From: JANQPA01 sp964628385
Lineage (GTDB): Bacteria; Bacteroidota; Bacteroidia; Chitinophagales; Saprospiraceae
Reading direction: 5' to 3'
Length of the DNA stretch: 27,009 nt
Assembly (NCBI GenBank): GCA_964628385.1
Contig: CAZVOD010000066.1
Span: 1-27,009 of the forward strand
Both the position numbers and the translations under genes were made by a program. Below, piece by piece: positions 1-7,718 of this stretch. How positions within the stretch are numbered: the first letter of the stretch is position 1; each line of letters begins with the position of its first letter. The notes below the pieces were generated by a model. It had not been told where the DNA came from. It saw only the letters and a list, made by a program, of their open reading frames with translations, and ran no database searches.

Positions 1-123
1 CTTGCTGCACAAGCCTTTGCCTTCAACTATAAACCCACATTCTTAAACAACTTCATAGGGAAAAAAAGAGGTAAACCTTTTATTTTCAAACAAATGCTAA
101 AATACTTTAATTTTATTTGCTGA
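1..123 (+). CDS. Possible C-terminal tail of an unknown protein (partial)
   Basis: Frame 1 is open from the first base to TGA at 121-123, giving 40 residues that begin LAAQAFAFNYKP and end in a Lys/Phe-rich stretch (FIFKQMLKYFNFIC). In sequence this AT-rich, 40 stop-free codons are mildly unlikely by chance, and a basic, aromatic C-terminus is plausible for a membrane-associated protein. No family is recognised. It could also be non-coding sequence that happens to be open. It would run in the same direction as ccmB, with 126 bases between them. Confidence 0.4.
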   Translation, partial: LAAQAFAFNYKPTFLNNFIGKKRGKPFIFKQMLKYFNFIC

Positions 124-249
124 TCAAATCGTATTATTACCTTAAATGATATTTTATACATTTACCCCCTCCTGTTAGGGTGGTGTTTTATGACGTAAGA
201 TTGAAAGATCATAGCTCCGGCACCAGGAAATGGAAAAAATTAATCAACA

Positions 250-915
250 ATGAATTTGTTTTCTGAAATAGTAAGTTTACTGCGCAAAGATCTGCTTTTG
301 GAGTTTCGCCTGAAATATGCCATCAGCGGTATTCTTTTGTATGTGTTGTCCACTGTGTTTATTGTATTTACTGCTTTTAGGGAAATTCCTGCCGTTGTAT
401 GGAATGCTGTTTTTTGGGTAGTAATACTTTTTGCAGCCGTTAATGCTATTGGAAAGAGTTTTTTGCAGGAAGGAAATAGCCGTCAGCTTTATTATTACAC
501 GCTAGCTAACCCGGTGGCGATCATACTGGCCAAAATGGTGTACAATATAACACTCATGATTGTACTGAGCCTTTTATGCTGGCTGGGCTTTAGCTTCATT
601 GCCGGAAACAAAGTGATTGATACCGGATTGTTTATACTCGCTTTACTGCTTGGTAGTATCGGTTTTTCTATCGCCTTTACCTTTACTTCCGCCATTGCCT
701 CTAAAGCCAGAAATAGTGCTACACTAATGGCCATACTCAGCTTCCCACTGATTATCCCCATTATTATGACACTGATTAAACTTTCGGGAAATGCCCTGGA
801 GTTGAATATGTTCGGAACTCGAAAAGATAACTCAGACCTCTTTATTCTTTTGGGTATTGACGGAATGCTAATAGGAATGAGCCTGATTTTATTTCCTTTT
901 CTTTGGAGAGACTAG
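250..915 (+). CDS. ccmB: Heme exporter protein CcmB
   Basis: Membrane subunit of the CcmAB ABC transporter used in System I cytochrome c maturation, which drives heme handling at the inner membrane. The protein is 221 residues, the usual CcmB length, with about six hydrophobic segments. It opens with the family-like stretch LLRKDLLLEFRLKYAISGIL and carries the conserved NAIGKSFLQE and RQLYYYTLANPVAIILAK regions and a cytoplasmic-facing SAIASKARNSATLMAILSFP loop. ATG at 250 is the first sensible start; there is no clear Shine-Dalgarno, as is usual in Bacteroidota. The ATPase partner CcmA is not in the window, and ccmC/ccmD lie about 5.4 kb downstream, so the cluster is split. Its stop overlaps by 4 bases the end of the convergent gene at 912-1328. 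Confidence 0.93.
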   Translation: MNLFSEIVSLLRKDLLLEFRLKYAISGILLYVLSTVFIVFTAFREIPAVVWNAVFWVVILFAAVNAIGKSFLQEGNSRQLYYYTLANPVAIILAKMVYNITLMIVLSLLCWLGFSFIAGNKVIDTGLFILALLLGSIGFSIAFTFTSAIASKARNSATLMAILSFPLIIPIIMTLIKLSGNALELNMFGTRKDNSDLFILLGIDGMLIGMSLILFPFLWRD

Positions 916-1328
916 CGAGTGGCAGGCTCGAAATATAGTGATTTGGAAAAACTACTGATAAAAGAATGGACCTCAATGGTATAAAATCCCCTGTCGTAGT
1001 TGCTAAAATCCAACTCAAAAATATGATCTACCGGAAGCTGATAAACTACCCGGTGGTAAACGGCTACTCCGGCGCTATTCCTAACAATAATCTCTTTTAG
1101 GTTGAGATCAAAATGATCAAAATCTATGTAAAAAGAAGATTGACGCTCATCTTCGAATAGAGTCCAGAAATCCCCCTGATGATTAGTAGAAAAAACTTTG
1201 ATTTGCTTAAGGTCACCCAAAAATTGTCGTTCAACAGAAGCATTTACGGGATCAGAATTCTGAGCAAACAATCCTAGGGTAAGGGTTAGGCTTATGATAC
1301 AGCAGGGTAATATCCTCCAGGAGTACAT
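912..1328 (-). CDS. Small secreted protein, C-terminal half resembling a Bacteroidota secretion-tail fold
   Basis: A 138-residue protein. The N-terminus (MYSWRILPCCIISLTLTLGLFAQ) looks like a Sec signal peptide with cleavage after the Ala/Gln region. The second half has a strand-rich pattern: IIVRNSAGVAVYHRVVY, then FELDFSNYDRGFYTIEV. This resembles the beta-sandwich of T9SS type A sorting tails and DUF3244-like domains, in which a hydrophobic strand is followed by an L/D-x-S-x-x-x-x-G-x-Y turn. No typical terminal sorting residues are seen, so it may simply be a small secreted beta-protein. It is convergent with ccmB (4-base overlap) and sits after a terminator-like hairpin that closes the Nudix gene upstream on the same strand. 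The function is unknown. Confidence 0.7.
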   Translation of the reverse strand: MYSWRILPCCIISLTLTLGLFAQNSDPVNASVERQFLGDLKQIKVFSTNHQGDFWTLFEDERQSSFYIDFDHFDLNLKEIIVRNSAGVAVYHRVVYQLPVDHIFELDFSNYDRGFYTIEVHSFISSFSKSLYFEPATR

Positions 1329-1490
1329 GAAGTTAAGTTTTAAAGATTATAGACCTTACTAGCGGTATTACGTAAATAGGTGGAAACAGGGTAAAGAATT
1401 CAGCAAAATTTTTGCTTCCCAATATCCATTGACTCCAGCTACTTTCTTTTTCGAATATTCCTTAATGCGCTAAAATAAAATGTATGACTG

Positions 1491-1522
1491 GAAAAAACAT
1501 CAACTCTGTCCCTGACAGAGTT
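1491..1522 (-). terminator. Probable intrinsic terminator of the Nudix gene
   Basis: Perfect 9-base arms, aactctgtc (1502-1510) and gacagagtt (1514-1522), flank a 3-base loop. Read on the minus strand, the hairpin is followed after a few bases by a run of six T (complement of 1492-1497). It lies about 70 bases beyond the Nudix stop, where a rho-independent terminator would be expected. Confidence 0.6.
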
Positions 1523-1591
1523 ATTTTAATTCATCTTTTTCAGCACTATTTCTTTATCTTACCACCCTCGTGGGACGCTTGATTTTCAATT

Positions 1592-2221
1592 TTATTGTGT
1601 ATTAGCTACTTTTTTTAACAAATCCAGGATGTTTTTGTAAGCAATACGCTCTTTGGAGAGGAAAGCTTCAGCAGACATCCAGGTAGCGATCTCTATATCT
1701 TCTTCTGTTTGAGGAGTCAGTGCTGTCTCTGTAGTTCGCATAACAAACCAGTAAGTGCGCTTTAATATCCTCTTTTTACCGGCGTCCTTGTAGGTGTGAT
1801 GAGTGATATCCAGTTGGCTGTCGATAGTAACTGTTTTCAGACCGGTTTCTTCCTGTACTTCTCTAACGGCGGCTTCCCTGATGGTTTCCCCGGAGTCTAT
1901 CTTGCCCTTTGGTAAGTCCCAGCTTCCTCTCCTGAAGATAAATAGTATTTCCTGACGTTCATTAAAGACAATACCACCGGCCGCTTTAATAATTTTAAAT
2001 TGATCCTCGAAATCCGTCTTTAGCTTTTCATAATCTTCATAGAATAAACGCACCGACTCAAAACGCTTTGACTTTTCCAGCATGTCGATGTAATTAAACA
2101 GGTATTTGGGTTTTCCTGGGTATCTGGCCAATAAGTTTTTATCATCTTTGGTAGCCTGCTCTATGACCTCCTCTGCTTTACTCAAAAAAAGTGGCGTTTC
2201 GTTGATGTATATTTTGTACAT
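1592..2221 (-). CDS. Nudix hydrolase
   Basis: Hydrolyses a nucleoside diphosphate linked to another moiety; the substrate cannot be told from sequence. The Nudix box is complete at residues 106-128: G-x5-E (GKIDSGE), seven residues, then REVQEETG, supplying the metal-binding glutamates. It sits in the expected core (AAGGIVFNERQEILFIFRRG before it, WDLPKGK leading into it). About 75 residues precede the core as an N-terminal extension typical of this Bacteroidota group. ATG at 2221 is preferred over an in-frame TTG at 2230. Predicted length is 209 residues. It is divergent from pyrE across about 180 bases, an arrangement I recall as common in this phylum. Confidence 0.9.
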   Translation of the reverse strand: MYKIYINETPLFLSKAEEVIEQATKDDKNLLARYPGKPKYLFNYIDMLEKSKRFESVRLFYEDYEKLKTDFEDQFKIIKAAGGIVFNERQEILFIFRRGSWDLPKGKIDSGETIREAAVREVQEETGLKTVTIDSQLDITHHTYKDAGKKRILKRTYWFVMRTTETALTPQTEEDIEIATWMSAEAFLSKERIAYKNILDLLKKVANTQ

Positions 2222-2403
2222 TTGCCCCAATTTGTATTAAAGAAACGAAATATAGTGGAATAAAAATTATTTCCCATACTATAGCTGGAACAGTTCCTAA
2301 AATAATGATCACCTATGTTTTTTACTTTAAGTTAAGTGTGAGGTGGATTGTTCTCTGCTTTTGATATTTATGTTCTGGAAAAATTAATTCACAAGTATTG
2401 TTG

Positions 2404-3054
2404 ATGGAAAATCAAATCCAAACGGCTCAGTATATAGCATCCCAACTGCTGCAAATTAATGCAATAAGATTAAGTCCTCAAAAGCCTTTTACCTGGTCTT
2501 CAGGGTTAAAGTCACCTATTTACTGCGATAATCGCATGGTGCTTTCGCATCCGGCCGTAAGGGGCTATATTATCGATTCTTTTGTGGAAAAGTCACAACA
2601 ATTCAAAAAATTCAATTACATTGCCGGGGTAGCTACAGCGGGTATTGCCCACGCAAGCCTGATTGCTGACAGGATGGAGTTGCCCATGGTGTATGTGCGT
2701 TCAAAAGCAAAAAGCCACGGAAGGCAAAATCTTATAGAAGGAGATTTGAAACCTTCAGCTAAAGTCCTGCTAATTGAAGATCTGATCTCAACGGGAGGAA
2801 GCAGCCTCAGAGCAGTAGAAGCCCTACAAGCAGCCGGAGCAGAAGTTGTCGGCGTAATGGCCATATTTTCTTATGGTTTTTCATCAGCAGTTGAAGCATT
2901 TAAAAAAGCGGCCTGTCCTTTGATCACCCTAACAAGTTTTGATGTATTAGTTCGGGAGGCAGTTTCTTTTCAATTGATTGAAGAGAAATACATTAGTCAT
3001 TTGCGGCAATGGAGTGAGAACCCCCAGTTGTGGAGTGAGCAATTTACGGATTGA
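2404..3054 (+). CDS. pyrE: Orotate phosphoribosyltransferase
   Basis: Converts orotate and PRPP to orotidine 5'-monophosphate in de novo pyrimidine synthesis (cytoplasm). The 216-residue protein has the usual PyrE length. Visible signatures are the N-terminal FTWSSGLKSPIYCDNR region, the flexible-loop VRSKAKSHGRQNLIEG segment with basic residues that close over PRPP, and the PRPP-binding motif VLLIEDLISTGGSS at residues 121-134, with adjacent acidic residues E125/D126. ATG at 2404 is preferred over an in-frame TTG at 2398. It is transcribed divergently from the Nudix gene and followed after 160 bases by the M42 peptidase. Confidence 0.96.
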   Translation: MENQIQTAQYIASQLLQINAIRLSPQKPFTWSSGLKSPIYCDNRMVLSHPAVRGYIIDSFVEKSQQFKKFNYIAGVATAGIAHASLIADRMELPMVYVRSKAKSHGRQNLIEGDLKPSAKVLLIEDLISTGGSSLRAVEALQAAGAEVVGVMAIFSYGFSSAVEAFKKAACPLITLTSFDVLVREAVSFQLIEEKYISHLRQWSENPQLWSEQFTD

Positions 3055-3099
3055 TCTTACAGGCGCAATGCTATTTATTGAATCATAGTTTATGTAAAT

Positions 3100-3131
3100 A
3101 ACGTATCAGAACAAATAGCGTACGTTTTTTT
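3100..3131 (+). terminator. Weak terminator candidate after pyrE
   Basis: Six-base arms aacgta (3100-3105) and tacgtt (3121-3126) with a 15-base loop lead into a T run ending at 3131, 46 bases past the pyrE stop. The stem is short and the loop long, so this is only suggestive. Confidence 0.33.
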
Positions 3132-3218
3132 AACCCAAATCCGATTGTTCTTCAGGAAATTATACGCATTTTTGAAATTGAAGAGCAAAGGCATAACAAA
3201 GATAAATCTTAAAGAGAA

Positions 3219-4304
3219 ATGTCTGTTATTACAACCAAGTCAGAGGAATTTTTGAAGCATTATTTGAATAATGCATCGCCTACCGGTTTTGAGATAGCCG
3301 GCCAAAAAGTGTGGTTGGACTATCTTGAGCCCTACATTGACGATTGGAATATTGATAACTACGGTACAGCCTATGGTATCATCAATCCGGGAAAAGATTA
3401 CAGAGTGGTTATTGAAGGGCATGCTGATGAAATTTCATGGTTTGTACATTACATAACTGAAGATGGCTTTATCAACGTCATAAGAAATGGTGGTTCTGAT
3501 CATTTGATAGCACCATCTAAACGAGTAAATATCCACATAAAAGAAGGTGTAGTGAAGGGGGTATTTGGCTGGCCAGCTATCCATACCCGCAACGGCGAAG
3601 ACGCCAAGCTGACACCCAAAGCTGATAATATTTTTATCGATGTGGGAGCTAAAGACAAAGAGGAGGTATTGAAGATGGGCATCCATGTGGGTTGTGTGAT
3701 CACTTATGAAGATGAGATGATGATTATGAACGACCGCTACTACGTTGGCCGGGCACTGGATAATCGTATTGGAGGATTCTGTATTGCTGAGGTAGCCAGG
3801 TTGATCAAAGAAAATAAAACAGAATTGCCATTTTCTCTGTATATCGTTAATTCTGTGCAGGAAGAAGTAGGTTTGCGCGGAGCAGAGATGATCACTCAAA
3901 CCATAAAGCCACATGTGGCCATTATTACTGATGTGACACATGATACGCACACCCCTCTGGTAAGTTCAAAAAAGCATGGTGATGTTAAAGGAGGTAGTGG
4001 CCCCTCTGTTACTTATGGCCCTTCTATCCATAATAAGCTCTTAGATTTGATTATCGAGACAGCAGAGGAGCAAAGTATTCCTATCCAGCGAGAAGCTGCT
4101 TCCAGAAGGACGGGTACGGATACGGATGCCTTTGCCTATTCTAACGGTGGAGTGCCTTCAGCACTGATTTCTTTGCCGCTAAGGTATATGCATACTACTG
4201 TAGAAATGGCTCATAAAGACGATGTAAATAATGTCATTTCGCTGATCTATCAGAGTTTACAAAAAATTCAGTATCAGCATAATTTTAAGTACCTGAATAA
4301 GTAA
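3219..4304 (+). CDS. M42 family metallo-aminopeptidase (glutamyl aminopeptidase/endoglucanase-like)
   Basis: Dinuclear zinc or cobalt aminopeptidase that trims peptides, normally cytoplasmic and assembled as large tetrahedral oligomers. The 361-residue length is usual for M42. The metal and catalytic residues can be placed: H68 and D70 in EGHADE, D181 in GRALDNR (bridging ligand), catalytic E215 and ligand E216 in QEEVGLRG, D238 in ITDVTHD, and H325 in RYMHTT. The segment RRTGTDTDAFAYSNGG before the last histidine is also typical. No signal peptide is present. It stands alone between pyrE and the UbiA-like gene with about 100-160 bases on either side. Confidence 0.93.
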   Translation: MSVITTKSEEFLKHYLNNASPTGFEIAGQKVWLDYLEPYIDDWNIDNYGTAYGIINPGKDYRVVIEGHADEISWFVHYITEDGFINVIRNGGSDHLIAPSKRVNIHIKEGVVKGVFGWPAIHTRNGEDAKLTPKADNIFIDVGAKDKEEVLKMGIHVGCVITYEDEMMIMNDRYYVGRALDNRIGGFCIAEVARLIKENKTELPFSLYIVNSVQEEVGLRGAEMITQTIKPHVAIITDVTHDTHTPLVSSKKHGDVKGGSGPSVTYGPSIHNKLLDLIIETAEEQSIPIQREAASRRTGTDTDAFAYSNGGVPSALISLPLRYMHTTVEMAHKDDVNNVISLIYQSLQKIQYQHNFKYLNK

Positions 4305-4409
4305 ATCAGATTGTAAAATACCTGACCGGGATGGGGAATAAATGCCGCATCCTTTTGTCTCTTTACTGCTGGCAGTTCTGGTAATTGGAAAGATGATTGT
4401 GAGATACCA

Positions 4410-5276
4410 ATGAAGTATATTGTACAAGTGGTTGATCTGATGCTCTACAGCAATATACTCATTGCTTATGCAGCGCTGTGTATGTATCTGCAAACGCTTT
4501 ATCTTATCTCTGGTAACCTTTACCTTAATAATTACGGCTTGTGTTTATTTGCCGGAACTGTTGCGCTGTATACTTCTCATCGCCTGATTGGTTTGGGTAA
4601 ACTGAGTAAAAGCTTTACCGTCGGGCGTTTTGCTACCATCGCCAGATGGAAACAGGGCCTTTTGCTTTGGATGATCCTGGCCATCGTCACGGCTATTTAC
4701 TTTTTCTTACATCTGGATTGGTCCATACAATTATGGGTGCTTATTCCTGCACTACTGTCTGTGAGCTATGTCATTCCATTTTTAAGCGGAAAAAGGCGAT
4801 TGAGGGATGTTAATTTTACAAAAATATTCATCATCGCCTTGGCTTGGGCATGGCTCACGGGGCTAATTCCTTGTATACAATACGAGGTGGCATTACCCTT
4901 CACCGTGTTGATCTGTCTGGAACGGGCAGCATTTATATTTGCCATTACCATTCCTTTTGATGTTAGAGACTTGGAAGTCGATGCACAAACCAGCGTACGG
5001 ACTATTCCCGGAAGAATAGGCCTGGGACCCAGCAAGTGGCTCTCCTGGGCTATTTTGCTATTGATGCTATTGGCTGTTGCCACCCTGTATATTCTGGGGT
5101 ATTATGGTTTGACAACGCTGGCCGCCCTGTTTGGCTCTTTCTTGTTGACCGGTCTTTTGATTCAGCAAATGCATCCCGGTTTGCCAGACCAATATTATAC
5201 TGGCTTGGTTGATGGCAGTATGATTCTTCAATTGGTGCTTATCCTACTGCTTCAATCAGTCTTCTATGGTAATTGA
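4410..5276 (+). CDS. UbiA-like membrane prenyltransferase family protein, divergent
   Basis: A 288-residue polytopic membrane protein with about eight or nine hydrophobic segments, as in the UbiA superfamily, which transfers prenyl chains to aromatic or quinone acceptors. The second Asp-rich motif is intact (D184-V-R-D187-L-E-V-D191). The region where the first motif (N/D-x2-D-x3-D) should lie reads LYTSHRLIGL at about residues 53-62 and lacks the aspartates. Similar UbiA-like proteins with a Y-x2-HR segment there occur in Bacteroidota, so this is probably a divergent subfamily rather than a damaged gene, and its catalytic activity is uncertain. Its 3' end overlaps the convergent DinB-like gene by 38 bases. 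Confidence 0.75.
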   Translation: MKYIVQVVDLMLYSNILIAYAALCMYLQTLYLISGNLYLNNYGLCLFAGTVALYTSHRLIGLGKLSKSFTVGRFATIARWKQGLLLWMILAIVTAIYFFLHLDWSIQLWVLIPALLSVSYVIPFLSGKRRLRDVNFTKIFIIALAWAWLTGLIPCIQYEVALPFTVLICLERAAFIFAITIPFDVRDLEVDAQTSVRTIPGRIGLGPSKWLSWAILLLMLLAVATLYILGYYGLTTLAALFGSFLLTGLLIQQMHPGLPDQYYTGLVDGSMILQLVLILLLQSVFYGN

Positions 5277-5679
5277 TCTGCCCTAGGTGGTAAGTGAAGT
5301 GAGCCAAAAAACGCATGATAAAATAAGTATTGCTCCCTTTTTCTCCATAAAGCTCTTCCGGAAAAGGTGCTTCCAGATTGGTGTTGCTTATGACTTCGCG
5401 CATCATGACTTTGGTTTGCTCGATCTGTTGTAAGAGTTCTTCTCGTGGTAAATCACGAACAGAAAATTCTAATGGACGGTTTCTTTGGTAGCCGGTTTTG
5501 CCGATTACTGCACCAACAAAATGATTGAGGTTGCCTACGAGATGGCAGGCCAGGTTGCCTGCGGAGTTGCTGATAGTACCGGCAGTTTGCCAGAGCGATT
5601 TTTCATTGGGGTAAGCCATAATTTCTGCTTTTAATTGATCCAGGTAGCGATCAAAATAACTGATAAAGTAGTCTTTCAT
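5239..5679 (-). CDS. DinB/YfiT-like four-helix metal-binding protein
   Basis: A 146-residue, mainly helical protein. The helix ACHLVGNLNHFVG (H46, H53) and the C-terminal helix RFLAHFTYHLGQINYHRR (H127, H131, H138) give the spaced histidines that bind a divalent metal in the DinB superfamily. Members act as thiol-dependent S-transferases or hydrolases, or as stress proteins; the exact role cannot be told here. Length and layout fit the family. ATG at 5679. The gene is convergent with, and overlaps, the end of the UbiA-like gene. Confidence 0.82.
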   Translation of the reverse strand: MKDYFISYFDRYLDQLKAEIMAYPNEKSLWQTAGTISNSAGNLACHLVGNLNHFVGAVIGKTGYQRNRPLEFSVRDLPREELLQQIEQTKVMMREVISNTNLEAPFPEELYGEKGSNTYFIMRFLAHFTYHLGQINYHRRLIEAVG

Positions 5680-5769
5680 TTTTTAGGTAAAAATAAAAAA
5701 TAACACCTTTATCATTGTCTGTTATCAAGGAAATTGCCACATTAACCTGCTCTTTTAAAGAAAAAATCA

Positions 5770-6261
5770 ATGAGTGAAACAATATTCAATTACAGCCCTA
5801 CTTCTGGAGAAGATGAATGGTATTTTTGGGGTGGCCTGATTCTTGCCTTGCTTTCTTTGGGAGGTATGATCTACATACTGGCTCGTAAATTCAGCTATGA
5901 TTATCAAAATAGGAAATGGCTACTGGCCATGCTTTTGTTCTTTGTTTTTCTTATGGCAGCCGGAACAGCCGTATTTTCATGGATGTCTTATGAGCGCCTG
6001 GAGGCAGTTAGCCTTTACGAAGATAGGTTAGTTATAGGGCAAAAAGCATTAAGATTTAAAGATATTAAACAAATTAAGCTGGATCAGGGCCAGGATAAAT
6101 CAATGGTTAATCCGAATATTGTAAAAGCTTCTTATAAGCTATTGCTAGTAGAAGAACTAAGCGGAAAGGTATATGTTTTTTCTGAGAGGCACTATCCGGT
6201 TCGGGATATGATGGTCCAGCTGAGAGCAGCTATAGAAGAAGCGGAGCGTCCAAATAACTAG
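5770..6261 (+). CDS. Small membrane protein with PH-like C-terminal domain
   Basis: A 163-residue protein with two predicted membrane helices (about residues 19-38 and 48-68). They are followed by a strand-rich soluble part: VSLYEDRLVIG, then ALRFKDIKQIKLD and YKLLLVEELSGKVYVFSE, then a helix at the end. This strand pattern, with a D-R-L-V/I turn and an F-x-D-I-x-x-I segment, resembles the bacterial PH-like domains found next to membrane helices. No catalytic motif is seen and the function is unknown. It lies about 100 bases before ccmC in the same direction and could be co-transcribed with it. Confidence 0.72.
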   Translation: MSETIFNYSPTSGEDEWYFWGGLILALLSLGGMIYILARKFSYDYQNRKWLLAMLLFFVFLMAAGTAVFSWMSYERLEAVSLYEDRLVIGQKALRFKDIKQIKLDQGQDKSMVNPNIVKASYKLLLVEELSGKVYVFSERHYPVRDMMVQLRAAIEEAERPNN

Positions 6262-6362
6262 TTACAGCTCAGGGGCTGTAGTGAATAGATAAATAGCTGG
6301 CCATGTGATTGGCTAATAAGCCTTCGATCACTTTGATTACTATACCAAAACAAAACAAAAAC

Positions 6363-7421
6363 ATGATTCGTGCTAAATGGTGGAAAATATTAGGAGTAAT
6401 CATTATTCTGTACACCTTTACCGTGGGGATGCTCGTACCCCTCAAACCCGGTATTTCAAGAGCTAACCCTGGTAGCGTAAAAGCAGGAGAAACTGTTACG
6501 ATCAATGTAACTGGATACAACTCTCACTATAAAGAAGCCAAATCTTCGATTCGAGCCTGGCTAAAGTTAAACAACGAGCAGGCACTAATCGCTACCAATT
6601 ATAAAGTGGTGGATAACCGAAATCTCAGGCTAACTTTTGATATCCCTCAATTCTTACCTACCAAAAAGAAAATTAATGATTTTTCCCTCCTGATCGATAA
6701 TGAAGTGGATGGTACTTCAGTGCTACCCAGAGCCATGTTTGTCACACAGGATTCTATTGATTTGAAGGCTGGTATAGCGCTTTGGAATAATGCGCCCGTA
6801 GAAAATCTCAGCCTAAGAAAGGGTATCACTTTTCCTTTCCGAAATATTCTAAAAGAGACCATACGCAATACCTATTTTCACGTCTCTTTATGGTTAGCAA
6901 TGATGATCATTTTTATCGGCTCTGTTGGGTACAGTATTAAATATTTGAGAACAAATGATCTGGATGCCGACAGAAAGGCCCTGGCTTTGACGACAGTAGG
7001 CCTCTTTTGGGGAGTGCTGGGCTTAATTACCGGAGCCATATGGGCTAAGAATACCTGGGGCGCTTACTGGAGCTGGGATGTCAAGCAAACCATGACTGCA
7101 ATAGCTCTATTGATTTATAGCGCTTATTTTGTCCTTCGTAGCTCTTTTGAAGACCCTGAGAAGAAAGCAAGATTGGGAGCTGTGTATAATATTTTTGCCT
7201 TTTCTTCTCTCATTCCATTAATTTATGTGGTTCCCAGGTTAACGGACAGTTTGCATCCAGGGGCAGGAGGAAACCCTGCTCTGGGGGGCGAAGACCTGGA
7301 CAATACCATGAGAATGGTTTTTTATCCGGCAGTGATCGGTTGGACGCTTATTGGGTTGTGGATTGCCAGCCTCAAGTATCGCATTGATCACCTGCAAGCA
7401 AAGATAACAGATACCTTATAG
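6363..7421 (+). CDS. ccmC: Cytochrome c biogenesis protein CcmC/CcsA-type with a periplasmic insert
   Basis: Handles heme for CcmE in cytochrome c maturation. The heme-handling signature WGAYWSWD is at residues 232-239, and the two expected histidines are present: H173 in YFHVSLW and H298 in DSLHPG. Ordinary CcmC is about 220-250 residues; this one is 352. The excess is a segment of about 130 residues between the first membrane helix and the conserved LKETIRNTYFHV region. It begins PGISRANPGSVKAGETVTIN, reads like a TIG/Ig-type beta domain and would be periplasmic. ATG at 6363 places the first helix directly after MIRAKWWK, so it is preferred to an in-frame TTG at 6309. The gene runs into ccmD 81 bases later. 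Confidence 0.88.
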   Translation: MIRAKWWKILGVIIILYTFTVGMLVPLKPGISRANPGSVKAGETVTINVTGYNSHYKEAKSSIRAWLKLNNEQALIATNYKVVDNRNLRLTFDIPQFLPTKKKINDFSLLIDNEVDGTSVLPRAMFVTQDSIDLKAGIALWNNAPVENLSLRKGITFPFRNILKETIRNTYFHVSLWLAMMIIFIGSVGYSIKYLRTNDLDADRKALALTTVGLFWGVLGLITGAIWAKNTWGAYWSWDVKQTMTAIALLIYSAYFVLRSSFEDPEKKARLGAVYNIFAFSSLIPLIYVVPRLTDSLHPGAGGNPALGGEDLDNTMRMVFYPAVIGWTLIGLWIASLKYRIDHLQAKITDTL

Positions 7422-7502
7422 TCATATTCCTGTTTGGGATTCAAAACTATGTTTGGTTCATAGAGAGAAATCTCCGACTTTTGGCGCATCAAATCAAAAG
7501 AG

Positions 7503-7718
7503 ATGAGAATTAAAATTGCAATTTCCATAATAACATTCTTACTTCTTGTAGTTGGAGTAAATGCACAAACTGATTCAGAAGACTTCATGAGCAGCATCGG
7601 CAAAATTTATGTCGTGGTAGCTGTGATTGTAGCTGTTTTTATCGGCATTGTATTGTTTTTACTTTACCTTGACCGGAAAATAACCAAATTAGAAAATCAA
7701 ATTAAAGACCATGACTAA
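7503..7718 (+). CDS. ccmD: CcmD family protein
   Basis: A 71-residue protein with an N-terminal hydrophobic signal-like segment (IAISIITFLLLVVGVNAQ), a short linker, the characteristic SSIGKIYVVVAVIVAVFIGI helix, then LYLDRKITKLENQIKDHD. Bacteroidota CcmD-like proteins share this G-K-I-Y-V-V-x-A-V membrane helix followed by a D-R-K-I-x-K-L-E tail. The CcmD role is to help release holo-CcmE from the CcmABC complex. It follows ccmC directly and overlaps the glutamate dehydrogenase start by 8 bases, suggesting translational coupling. Confidence 0.85.
   Translation: MRIKIAISIITFLLLVVGVNAQTDSEDFMSSIGKIYVVVAVIVAVFIGIVLFLLYLDRKITKLENQIKDHD

Noticed and set aside
3435..3950. 171-codon ORF antisense to the M42 peptidase
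   Set aside because: A shadow frame of a clearly real gene whose metal-binding residues are all intact.
6263..6280. Hairpin tacagc/gctgta after the 5770 gene as a terminator
   Set aside because: Only a 6-base stem and no T run follows.
6309..6362. Upstream TTG start for ccmC
   Set aside because: It would add an 18-residue polar extension ahead of MIRAKWWK. The family pattern begins at the ATG at 6363.
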